From assembly GCF_051131135.1 (NCBI RefSeq), contig NZ_CP151274.1:1240001-1304000 (forward strand): DNA of 64,000 nt, given 5' to 3'. The notes below the pieces were generated by a model. The model was not told the DNA's origin, did not search any database, and saw only the letters and a program-made list of their open reading frames with translations. This document shows positions 56,938-64,000 of the stretch, in pieces. This DNA comes from Thermogladius sp023256015 (GTDB lineage Archaea > Thermoproteota > Thermoprotei_A > Sulfolobales > Desulfurococcaceae). Positions within the stretch are counted from its first letter, which is position 1, and each line of letters begins with the position of its first letter. A program made the translations under genes and the position numbers.

Positions 56938-59178
56938 ATGAGTAAGCCGCAGGGCTACATAGCGAGGTGCTTAAGCGAGGCCGTTGCCGAGCTCGCGCCG
57001 GCGACGATCGGTGTAGACAGGCGGGCGGTCGAGGATGCCTTTGAGACGGGCAGGCTTAAGGTGTCGAGGCCCCCGTTCCGGAGCATCGGGGACTACTCCA
57101 TAGCCCTCCACTACTTGTTTAAGCTAGGCGGCGTAGACCAGAAGGACTGGCCGCACGCGGCTGGGAGGCTGATAGAGGCGCTCACCTCCAGCAAGTACAA
57201 GGACGAGTGCTACGTTGCTAGGGCCGAGTTTGTCAACGGCTACTTGAACCTGACGATCGACTTCAACAGGCTCGCCAGAGTAGTCCTGGACGACGTACTC
57301 CGTGGAGGGGTTGAGGAGAGGCTGAGGAGCGTGGGCGGGGGGAGGGTCGTGGTAGTGGAGCACACGAGCGCGAACCCCGTCCACCCCCTACACGTGGGTA
57401 GCGGGAGGAACAGCGTCATCGGCGACACTTTCGCGAGGCTGCTGTCTAAACTAGGGTTCAGAGTCAACAGGAGGTTCTACGTGAACGACATGGGCAGGCA
57501 GGTCGCGTTCCTAGTGTACGGTGTCTCCATCCTCAAAGAGGCCGGCGTCCAGCCCGGCGGTGAGTTCAAGACAGACCACTGGTACGGCATAGTCTACGCG
57601 CTGACGAACCTGCTCATCGAGGAGAGGAGACTGCTGAGAGAGGTCAGGGAGGCGGAGAAGGCGTTCTGGGAAGCGCTGGCTAGGTTCGTTGAGTGGGCGG
57701 GGGGAGAAGGGGCCGTGCCCAGGAGCCACTTAGACGAACTCAGGTCTCTGCTAGCCATGAGGTCTCTCAACAAGAGCGCGGCCAAGGTCGCGAGGAGACT
57801 GGCAACGGTCCTGTCGGGTCTCGAGAAGGCCCTCGCGAACGCGGTCGAGTTGAAGGCCTTGAAGGACAGCTTGGAGCGGTACACCGAGTTGTCGAGGGAG
57901 CACGCGAAGATGTCCTTCCTGGTGAGGAGGCTCGCCGTGCGGGCACCCGAAGTCTACCTAGCCCTGTCCTCCAGGATCCTCGACGACAGGAGGGCTCTGG
58001 ACGATGTCAGGAAGCTCATGAAGAGGTGCGAGGAGGAGGACCCAGCCACCCTGAGCCTGTTCCACGAGGTCTCGGAGAGCGTGGTCAAGGGGTTCAAGGA
58101 GACCCTCGGCAGACTCAACATCCACTTCGACGCCTTCGACTGGGAGAGCTCCAAGGAGGTCCTGGAGGGGGCGCACGAGGTCGTAAAGATAGTAGAGTCG
58201 AAGCCCTTCGCGAGGAGGGAGGCCGGCGCTCTACTTGTCGACCTAGACCAGGCTGCCGAGGACTGCGGCTTTGTCAGGGAGCTCTTCAGCCCCGACAGGC
58301 CGGGCAAGTTCATCATCGAGCGGAGCGACGGGACTACCCTGTACGTGACGAGGGACGTATCCTACAGCGTGTTCAAGTTCAGGGAGACGGGCGCCGACGT
58401 GGTCTATAACGTCATAGCCAGCGAGCAGTCGAGGGAGCAGAAGCAGGTGAAGGCCCTCTTATACCTGCTCGGATACGAGAGGGAGGCCAGGAGCCTGGTG
58501 CACTTCGTCTACGAGCTCGTGAAGCTGAAGGGTATGAGGATGAGCGGTAGGCGGGGGGTCTACTACACGCTCGACGAGCTGGTTGAGGACTACTACGCGG
58601 TCGTCTCGAAGGTCTACTACGAGACCGGGAAGTCCAGGACGCTAGAGCCGGCGGCTCGGGAGGACGTCGAGAAGACCCTGAGAGAGTTGGCGGTCGCGAA
58701 CGCCAGGGGGCTGCTACTGTCCGTAGAGCCCTTTAAAGTCCTAACGTTCGACCCGTCAAGGCTGGAGGAGGCCCTGTACGGCTCGACGGTGCTCTACTCC
58801 TACGTGAGGCTACAGAGCATCCTCAGGAAGCTGAAGGGGCTGGAGCCCCTGGAGAACATGGAGAGGCTGAAGGCCGAGGCCTCCTCGCTCGAGTGGGGCG
58901 GCTACAAGCCCAGCGAGGTCGAGGAGCAGATCCTGGACGCGCTAGCCGAGTTCGAGAGAGTCGTCTTGTCCGCGTACAGGGAGTTGAAGCCCAACAGGGT
59001 CCTAGAGTACGCGATGAGCCTGAGCAACCTAGTGAACAAGTTCTACGAGTCCCACAGGGTGATGGGCGAGTCGGACCCGGAGGCCAGGGCCTTCAGGGAG
59101 GCGCTCGTGGTCGCCACGCTAGCCGTGATGAAGGAGCTCGTCGACATCCTAGGTTTCCCCCACGTCAGGAGGATATAG
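56938..59178 (+). CDS. argS: Arginyl-tRNA synthetase with extra helical insertion
   Basis: 746 residues. Class I signature: the HIGH-type motif is HPLHVGSGRNSVIGDTF near residue 150 and the KMSKS-type loop is KGMRMSGRRGVYYTLDEL near 530, as in archaeal ArgS. The N-terminal additional domain that recognises the tRNA D-loop and the C-terminal anticodon-binding domain (LSNLVNKFYESHRVMG) are both present. The chain is about 100 residues longer than usual for archaeal ArgS because of a helical insertion around 210-330 (RRLLREVREAEKAFWEALAR and following). Start ATG 56938. Confidence 0.93.
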   Translation: MSKPQGYIARCLSEAVAELAPATIGVDRRAVEDAFETGRLKVSRPPFRSIGDYSIALHYLFKLGGVDQKDWPHAAGRLIEALTSSKYKDECYVARAEFVNGYLNLTIDFNRLARVVLDDVLRGGVEERLRSVGGGRVVVVEHTSANPVHPLHVGSGRNSVIGDTFARLLSKLGFRVNRRFYVNDMGRQVAFLVYGVSILKEAGVQPGGEFKTDHWYGIVYALTNLLIEERRLLREVREAEKAFWEALARFVEWAGGEGAVPRSHLDELRSLLAMRSLNKSAAKVARRLATVLSGLEKALANAVELKALKDSLERYTELSREHAKMSFLVRRLAVRAPEVYLALSSRILDDRRALDDVRKLMKRCEEEDPATLSLFHEVSESVVKGFKETLGRLNIHFDAFDWESSKEVLEGAHEVVKIVESKPFARREAGALLVDLDQAAEDCGFVRELFSPDRPGKFIIERSDGTTLYVTRDVSYSVFKFRETGADVVYNVIASEQSREQKQVKALLYLLGYEREARSLVHFVYELVKLKGMRMSGRRGVYYTLDELVEDYYAVVSKVYYETGKSRTLEPAAREDVEKTLRELAVANARGLLLSVEPFKVLTFDPSRLEEALYGSTVLYSYVRLQSILRKLKGLEPLENMERLKAEASSLEWGGYKPSEVEEQILDALAEFERVVLSAYRELKPNRVLEYAMSLSNLVNKFYESHRVMGESDPEARAFREALVVATLAVMKELVDILGFPHVRRI

Positions 59179-59285
59179 TCCTGAACCAGCTCCAATACGC
59201 CCCGTTATTCGCGTATAGGCGAGGCAAAGCTCTACTATATAAACCGTAGGCGTATAAATCATACAATGCCGAAGGGTTGAGCAGG

Positions 59286-60599
59286 ATGGGTGGCAAGTCT
59301 AGTGAGTGGATCTACCTGCACCACAAGTACGTCGCGACAACGACCCACGACCCCGAGAACCTACCGCTAGTGATCGAGAGAGGAGAGGGCGTCTGGTTGT
59401 ACGACGTCGACGGCAACAAGTACCTCGACTTCTCGAGTAGTATTGGGGTAAACAACCTCGGCTACCCCAGCCACCCGGAGGTGGTCAAGGCCCTAGTGGA
59501 GCAAGCCAACGTCCTAGCTCACGCTGCAGGCACGGACTTCTACAACCCCTACCAGGTCAGGCTAGCCATGAAGCTCGCCGAGGAGACCCCGGGCGAGTTC
59601 CCGAAGAAGGTCTTCTTCAGCAACAGCGGGACTGAGGCGAACGAGGCCGCTCTCAAGATCGCCAAGACGTCGACTGGAAGGCCTCTCTTCATAAGCTTCA
59701 TCGGTGGGTTCCACGGGAGGACCCACGGCACGCTCGCCCTGACGGCCAGCAAGAGCGTGCATAAGAAGAGGCAGTTCCCCTGGATGCCCGGCGTGTTCTA
59801 CGTGCCGTACCCCAACCCGTACAGGAACCTGTGGGGTATAGACGGGTACGAGCACCCGGACGAGCTGGTCAACAGGGTGATCGAGTTTATCGAGGAGTAC
59901 GTGTTCGACAAGCTCGCCCCATGGGACGAGTTCGCGGGGATCTTCTTCGAGCCGGTCCAGGGCGAGGGTGGCTACGTCGTGCCCCCCAAGAACTTCTTCA
60001 CCGAGCTCTCGAAGCTTGCGAGGAACTACGGGGTCCTCCTAATAGACGACGAGGTCCAGATGGGGCTGGGGAGGACGGGTGCGATGTGGGCTATCGAGCA
60101 CTTCGGCGTCGTCCCCGACGTCATCACCACGGCGAAGGCCCTCAGCGGCGGCCTCGTACCCATCGGCGCAGCCGTGTACAGGGCCGAGCTAGACTTCAAG
60201 CAGCCCGGGATGCACAGCAACACCTTCGGCGGCAACGCCCTCGCCTCGGTCGTCGCCCTGAAGGTCATAGAGGTGGTCAAGACGCTCCTGCCAAACGTTA
60301 GGAGACTTGAGGGGTTGTTCAGGGAAGAGCTGGCTAAGCTGAAGGAGGAGTTCGAGAAGGTCGGCGACGTCAGGGGCATGGGGCTAGCGTGGGGCGTGGA
60401 GTTCGTCACAGACAAGAAGAGCAGGAAGCCCGACGTCGACTTCAGGAACAGGGTAGTAAGGGAGGCGCTGAGGAGAGGACTGGTCCTGCTGGGGTGTGGG
60501 AAGAGCTCTATAAGGCTCATACCCCCGCTCGTCATCGGGGAGGAGGAGGCCAAGGAGGGCCTGAGGATCCTGCGCGAAACAATTAAATCCCTCATGTGA
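59286..60599 (+). CDS. Class III PLP-dependent aminotransferase / amino acid racemase family
   Basis: About 437 residues from ATG 59286 (TTG 59277 is an alternative, and two TATA boxes lie 25-50 bases before). Fold type I: FSNSGTEANEAALKIAKTST near 115, GFHGRTHGTLALTASKS near 145, LLIDDEVQMGLGRTG near 255 (Asp for the pyridine N), and Lys in TTAKALSGGLVPIGAAVY near 285 as Schiff base. The family includes GABA aminotransferases, archaeal ornithine aminotransferases and the broad amino acid racemases of Thermococcales. The exact substrate is undetermined. Ends just before the DUF134 gene. Confidence 0.9.
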   Translation: MGGKSSEWIYLHHKYVATTTHDPENLPLVIERGEGVWLYDVDGNKYLDFSSSIGVNNLGYPSHPEVVKALVEQANVLAHAAGTDFYNPYQVRLAMKLAEETPGEFPKKVFFSNSGTEANEAALKIAKTSTGRPLFISFIGGFHGRTHGTLALTASKSVHKKRQFPWMPGVFYVPYPNPYRNLWGIDGYEHPDELVNRVIEFIEEYVFDKLAPWDEFAGIFFEPVQGEGGYVVPPKNFFTELSKLARNYGVLLIDDEVQMGLGRTGAMWAIEHFGVVPDVITTAKALSGGLVPIGAAVYRAELDFKQPGMHSNTFGGNALASVVALKVIEVVKTLLPNVRRLEGLFREELAKLKEEFEKVGDVRGMGLAWGVEFVTDKKSRKPDVDFRNRVVREALRRGLVLLGCGKSSIRLIPPLVIGEEEAKEGLRILRETIKSLM

Positions 60600-60651
60600 C
60601 GTATTTTTGACCAACAACACCTTAACGGGAGCCCTCTTCGAAGGTGTCCCT

Positions 60652-60993
60652 TTGCCTAGGCACGGAAGACGCTACGGCGCACGCCACGGGAGGTTCTGGC
60701 CGGGGAGGCCTCTCGTCCCACGGTTCGTCGAGTACAGGTACTACGGTGTCGTGTACGTCCCCTTAGAGAGCGGCGAGGTCTCACCGCCCCTGGAGGCCGT
60801 GGTCTTGTACGAGGACGAGGTCGAGGCTTTCCGCCTCGCGTACCTGGAGGGCCTGAGTGTACGCGAGGCCTCCGCGAGAATGGGGGTCTCAGAGGCCACC
60901 TTCTGGAGGATCCTGGACTCGGGGAGGAGGAAGCTCGCGGAGGCCATCTTCTACAGGAGGCCTTTCAAGATAGTCGAGAGGCCTATAGGGTGA
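60652..60993 (+). CDS. DUF134 helix-turn-helix protein (UPF0251)
   Basis: About 113 residues. TTG 60652 gives MPRHGRRYGARHG and lies after AAGGTG, and is preferred over TTG 60607. RPLVPRFVEYRYYGVVYVPL and EDEVEAFRLAYLEGLSVREA, then SARMGVSEATFWRILDSGRR, match the DUF134 HTH family, small proteins common near iron-sulphur or Mrp-type ATPase genes. Target unknown. Follows the aminotransferase by about 50 bases and precedes the DUF5320-like gene. Confidence 0.88.
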   Translation: MPRHGRRYGARHGRFWPGRPLVPRFVEYRYYGVVYVPLESGEVSPPLEAVVLYEDEVEAFRLAYLEGLSVREASARMGVSEATFWRILDSGRRKLAEAIFYRRPFKIVERPIG

Positions 60994-61070
60994 AGCGGCC
61001 TGCACGCCGCACGCCTGCGACGAAAAAGTTTATAAGATACTGAAATATGTTTCTAAATTCGGTGAGGCGA

Positions 61071-61304
61071 ATGTGGTGGAGAGGACCTTACGGGCCGTGG
61101 CCGGGTCATGGACCTTGGAGCCACCTCCCCCCGTGGATGAGGCCCGGTTGGTACCTGTGGTGGGCGGCACCGCAGACAGCAGCCCCCGTGGCTCCTTGGA
61201 GTAGGGAGGCCGAGCTACAGTACCTTGAGAGCCTCAAGAGCTACCTCCAGGAGACGCTTAGGAGAGTTGAGGAGAGGATAAACGAACTCAAGAGCTCGAA
61301 GTGA
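61071..61304 (+). CDS. Trp/Pro/Gly-rich small protein with C-terminal coiled coil (DUF5320-like)
   Basis: About 77 residues from ATG 61071 after GGTGAGG. The N-terminal half is rich in W, P, G and H (MWWRGPYGPWPGHGPWSHLP), and the second half is a coiled coil (LQETLRRVEERINELKSS). This two-part layout matches the DUF5320 family that accompanies DUF134 genes in anaerobes. TATA TTTATAAG at about 61029-61036 gives it its own promoter. Function unknown; the aromatic N-terminus may bind metal or membrane. Its end overlaps the convergent gene by 17 bases. Confidence 0.75.
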   Translation: MWWRGPYGPWPGHGPWSHLPPWMRPGWYLWWAAPQTAAPVAPWSREAELQYLESLKSYLQETLRRVEERINELKSSK

Positions 61305-62625
61305 ACCCCCTTTTCTTCAGGAACTCCCGGAAAGACTCCTCTCCTAGGAGCCGGTTTAGCCTAGGCGAGTTTTTTATCAACTCCACCTCCCAGCCCCTCA
61401 ACGAGGGGCAGATGTAGCAGCCCAGCCTGTAGAAGCCCTGCTCGTAGAGCGGGTTCAGGGGTACCCCCAATACTATGGTGGCGACCTGTAGGAGGAGCGT
61501 GCTCCACTGCTTGAGAGGGTAGGCGTAAGTGAGGTTGCCCCTGGCGAAGAACGGGGGTTTAGAGCTCCTGGACTCCGACTCGACGTCCCTGTCCCCAACT
61601 AACACGAGGCACTTCGTATCTCCCGCGCATACCTCTCTGTAGGCCTCCTCCAGCTTTGAGACCTTGAGCCTCGAACACCACCTGTTGGAGTGCTCTGGTA
61701 GCCCGTTGACTGGTATACGGGGCTTGAGCTCGAGCCTCTTCACGACTACGTCTAGCTTGAGCCGGCTAGAGACCTCCTCGACGAAGAGCTTGTTCTCAGG
61801 GAAGTCGACGTCGATGTCGACGAAGACGGGACTCACCCTGCTCTTCCCGAACAGCTTGAGCGCGAGGTAGAGCGCCATTGTGCTGTCCTTGCCGCCGCTC
61901 CACGGGACTAGGACGTGGTCGTAGTCGCCGAGACTCCTCACCCAGTCCAGGGTCGCCTCCACTAGCTTTGAAACGAACTCCCTGTTAGCCCCGGCCAAGT
62001 CCGCGATGTCCACGCTCTCGGGCCTACGCCCAGTGTAGGGCTCGACTCCGAGGTCGTCCCTTATCTTGAAGAACCCGGCCGGCTCACCCCCGCTGAACAC
62101 AATATGGCGCCCGCCGAGGTCTCTTAGAGCAATGTACCAGCCGGGCTCCAGCCCTATCACACCCTTGGCAAACTCGGGGACCCTGAAGGCCATTATGTCG
62201 TGGTACACCTCGGGCTCCCCCACGACCGGCCTGGCGCCCGGCATCGATGGGGTGAACTTGTACAAGCCGTTCTCGAAGTACAAGCGTAGCCGGAGCTTGG
62301 CGCGAGCCTTCTCGACCTCGTGGTGTATCTCCTCCAGCCTCATGTTCCTCACCCTGGCCTTCCCGACGACGTGGACTACGGTCGTAGGCGAGCACCGGGA
62401 GGGGAGCACACCGGACTCCGCGTCCTCTCTGTTGGCGATGTAGAGCTTGTAGAGAGCCCTACCGTCGAGCCCCCGGAGGCCCTCGGCGAGCGCTTCGCTG
62501 GACCTGACCCCGCCCAGCGAGACGACCTGTATACCCCAACCCGGGTAGAACCTCTCCACTACGTGTTCGAGCGCGTCCTTGTCGCTTGAGGCCCTGGTGG
62601 CCACAATGTACATCGGCCTGCTCAT
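61288..62625 (-). CDS. PP-loop protein of the PAPS-reductase (CysH) family
   Basis: About 445 residues from ATG 62625, whose ATGA overlaps the stop of the thiolation gene. An N-terminal domain of about 220 residues with no known match (MYIVATRASSDKDALEHVVE) is followed by the ATP pyrophosphatase: LVPWSGGKDSTMALYLALKL, SNRWCSRLKVSKLEEAYREV and LGCYICPSLRGWEVELIKNS, the last with a Cys pair. Members in archaea are implicated in sulphur transfer to tRNA or in cofactor making rather than sulphate reduction. Co-transcription with the NcsA/TtuA-type gene favours a thiolation role (inference). Confidence 0.82.
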   Translation of the reverse strand: MSRPMYIVATRASSDKDALEHVVERFYPGWGIQVVSLGGVRSSEALAEGLRGLDGRALYKLYIANREDAESGVLPSRCSPTTVVHVVGKARVRNMRLEEIHHEVEKARAKLRLRLYFENGLYKFTPSMPGARPVVGEPEVYHDIMAFRVPEFAKGVIGLEPGWYIALRDLGGRHIVFSGGEPAGFFKIRDDLGVEPYTGRRPESVDIADLAGANREFVSKLVEATLDWVRSLGDYDHVLVPWSGGKDSTMALYLALKLFGKSRVSPVFVDIDVDFPENKLFVEEVSSRLKLDVVVKRLELKPRIPVNGLPEHSNRWCSRLKVSKLEEAYREVCAGDTKCLVLVGDRDVESESRSSKPPFFARGNLTYAYPLKQWSTLLLQVATIVLGVPLNPLYEQGFYRLGCYICPSLRGWEVELIKNSPRLNRLLGEESFREFLKKRGFTSSS

Positions 62626-63593
62626 AGGTCTCTCTTCAACTCGTAGACTCCTTTCTCTAGTAAGCCCAGCCCGATCCTGAACTGGCACGCCCTACAGACC
62701 TCGTGCGAAGACGGCTCCCCGCATATCTTACAGGTCTTCACCTCCCCGACCTGCTTCTTCTCGCCGAGAAGGCGGACTATACTCAGGTAGCTGTTCAGCA
62801 GGCTGTTCTTAGTGCCGGGCTGGGCCTCCTCGAGCTCGTTGACCATCTTCCTTATCTTGAACCTGACGTTGAACTCGGCGTACGGGCACTTGTGGTACTC
62901 GGGCTCTATAAGCCCGTTCAACAGCGCGTATATGCTGGTCTCCTTCTCCGTCACCTCTATGAACGGCTTTATTCTCTTCACGAACTTCTCGTGCGACGCT
63001 ATGCCCGTGACGGGCGCGAGCCTAGCCAGCTTGTCTAGCGTATCCTTCGCTAGGTTCATTACGAAGGTCTGTACAACGTCGTCCATGTTGTGCGCCGTAG
63101 CCAGTACTGTACCGCCCATCTCCCTCGCCACCTTGTTCAAGAGGTACCTCCTGAAAACCCCGCAGTAAGCGCACGGGAGGTAGGGGAGGCCCCTCCTCCT
63201 ACCCTCCTCCACTATCTCGTCGAGCGTCATCCCGAAGTACTCTTTGAAGGAGGCGATCTTGTAGGGGACGCCTAGCCTCTCGTTTACTCTGAGGAAGTTC
63301 GCTATGGTGTACTCCCTGTACCCCCTTATCCCCTCGTCTACGATAAGGGCTGAGACCCTCCACCCGGGGTTCTTCTTGGACATCTTCCATAGGAAGTAGA
63401 GTAGGGCCATCGAGTCCTTGCCGCCGCTGACCGCGACGACTATGTGCTCGGTCTTGCCCAGCATCCTGTACTTACGTATCGTCTTCTTCACTTTCCTCTC
63501 AAAGTACTCGATGAAGTGCTGCCTGCAGTAAGCGGTCTTGTTGACCCTGTTGACGTACACCGCTGGCCTGCCGCAAAGGCTGCACTTGGCCAC
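62622..63593 (-). CDS. tRNA 2-thiolation enzyme, TtuA/NcsA/Ctu1 family
   Basis: 323 residues. PP-loop ATPase VAVSGGKDSMALLYFLW near residue 55. Five CxxC-type pairs: two N-terminal (CSLCG and CRQH), PCAYCGVFRR with the catalytic-cluster Cys, KCPYAEF, and C-terminal CKICG and CRACQ, which bind zinc fingers and a [4Fe-4S] cluster. These features define the TtuA/NcsA group that makes 2-thiouridine at position 34 or 54. Start GTG 63593. Its last codons overlap the PAPS-reductase-like gene by 4 bases. Confidence 0.92.
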   Translation of the reverse strand: MAKCSLCGRPAVYVNRVNKTAYCRQHFIEYFERKVKKTIRKYRMLGKTEHIVVAVSGGKDSMALLYFLWKMSKKNPGWRVSALIVDEGIRGYREYTIANFLRVNERLGVPYKIASFKEYFGMTLDEIVEEGRRRGLPYLPCAYCGVFRRYLLNKVAREMGGTVLATAHNMDDVVQTFVMNLAKDTLDKLARLAPVTGIASHEKFVKRIKPFIEVTEKETSIYALLNGLIEPEYHKCPYAEFNVRFKIRKMVNELEEAQPGTKNSLLNSYLSIVRLLGEKKQVGEVKTCKICGEPSSHEVCRACQFRIGLGLLEKGVYELKRDL

Positions 63594-63642
63594 AACCAGA
63601 GCCCTAGTAGAAGAAGGATTCGGAAAAAGGGGTTTAAAGAGA

Positions 63643-64000
63643 CTACGGCCTCACGACTCTCCCAACGAGGTAGGCTATAGCCCCGTATATCAGGCCGCTA
63701 ACGAAGGCCCCCAGTACTATCCACACCATGTAGTCCCACGGGTAGATGTCCCCGAACAACACTGCGTCGAGGGCCACGGCGGGGAAGGCCGCTAGGCCTC
63801 CGGCCAGCGTCGAGACCACTATCCCGTAGCTCCTGTAGGCCCCGGCGGCGTAGGCCACTTCGCTGGCTAGCCCCTGAGCAAAGCCGTAGACCAGGTTTGT
63901 CAAGCCGCCCGCTGTGGGTATGAGGCTCTCGATGAGAGCGGCTATCGTCTCCCCGAGGAAGGCGGACAGGGGCTTCCTTATGAGGACGGCCGCCATTGGG
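63643..64000 (-). CDS. YkoE-like thiamine/HMP transporter S-component (5' end outside the window)
   Basis: At least 117 residues of a membrane protein: VLIRKPLSAFLGETIAALIE then TNLVYGFAQGLASEVAYAAG, the YkoE family pattern of ECF-type vitamin transporters. An ATG at 63996 lies in frame, but family members have further helices before the RKP segment, so the true start lies beyond the right edge. Ends at TGA/TAG near 63643, about 50 bases from the thiolation gene and on the same strand. Confidence 0.72.
   Translation of the reverse strand, partial: PMAAVLIRKPLSAFLGETIAALIESLIPTAGGLTNLVYGFAQGLASEVAYAAGAYRSYGIVVSTLAGGLAAFPAVALDAVLFGDIYPWDYMVWIVLGAFVSGLIYGAIAYLVGRVVRP

Noticed and set aside
1..64000. 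CRISPR arrays, insertion sequences, integrase or attachment sites
   Set aside because: No regularly spaced repeats, transposase-like frames or tRNA-flanking duplications were seen; the only tRNA (49582-49656) has no partial copy nearby that I could find by eye.

Overview
The window reads as a chromosome segment of a hyperthermophilic crenarchaeon (Thermoproteota). A Thermofilum-like organism is the best guess, but no rRNA is present to settle it. The signs are: archaeal TATA boxes about 26 bases upstream of leaderless or near-leaderless starts, heavy use of GTG and TTG starts, a group 4 [NiFe] hydrogenase with Mrp-type antiporter genes, a glyceraldehyde-3-phosphate:ferredoxin oxidoreductase, a ferritin-encapsulin fusion, a superoxide reductase, an archaeal thiI and ncsA/ttuA-type tRNA thiolation genes, and an overall high G+C content.

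Layout. 0-15.4 kb is an accessory, defence-like region. It holds a PLD-family protein, two proteins with PD-(D/E)xK-like motifs, and a four-gene leftward module (DUF1156 adenine methylase, DUF499 P-loop ATPase, a 137-residue protein, SNF2 helicase with a DUF3883-like end). These parts match the BREX genes pglXI, brxC/pglY and brxHII, but no pglZ is present. Divergent from the module is an EVE/PUA-like plus nuclease-like gene split by a frameshift. 15.6-17.4 kb holds decayed genes: the C-terminal remnant of a P-type metal ATPase and a bioY interrupted by one in-frame TAG. Between them lies an intact coiled-coil/ribbon-helix-helix gene with a triple-repeat promoter.

17.4-22.6 kb is a ribose uptake locus (rbsD, rbsK, rbsA, rbsC, rbsB). 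22.6-35.5 kb is a long leftward block. An Mrp-type unit (mrpF-G-mbhD-B-C-E-D) ends at a T-run. A second transcription unit then begins with its own TATA box and encodes a GltD-like flavoprotein, a HycB-like ferredoxin, two antiporter-like subunits, a small membrane protein, a NuoH-like subunit, a fused NuoC/NuoD hydrogenase large subunit, a ferredoxin subunit and a NuoB-like small subunit. Together they suggest hydrogen metabolism coupled to an ion gradient.

35.6-40.7 kb carries a cytoplasmic HtrA protease, a PRTase-type regulator, a superoxide reductase-CxxC protein-Lrp operon with a palindromic operator, an iron-type alcohol dehydrogenase and a thioredoxin-fold protein. 41-46.5 kb is an Opp/Dpp-type ABC transporter. 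46.8-49.7 kb holds a 24-residue Lys/Glu peptide gene, a bactofilin-like beta-solenoid gene with a wHTH regulator, a ferritin-encapsulin fusion and tRNA-Arg(CCU). 49.8-64 kb is mostly housekeeping: thiI, a THUMP protein, a SagB-type oxidoreductase, a PhoU-like/PiT phosphate pair, GAPOR, argS, a class III aminotransferase, DUF134 and DUF5320 small proteins, a PAPS-reductase-like PP-loop protein, an NcsA/TtuA-type thiolase and the start of a YkoE-like thiamine transporter.
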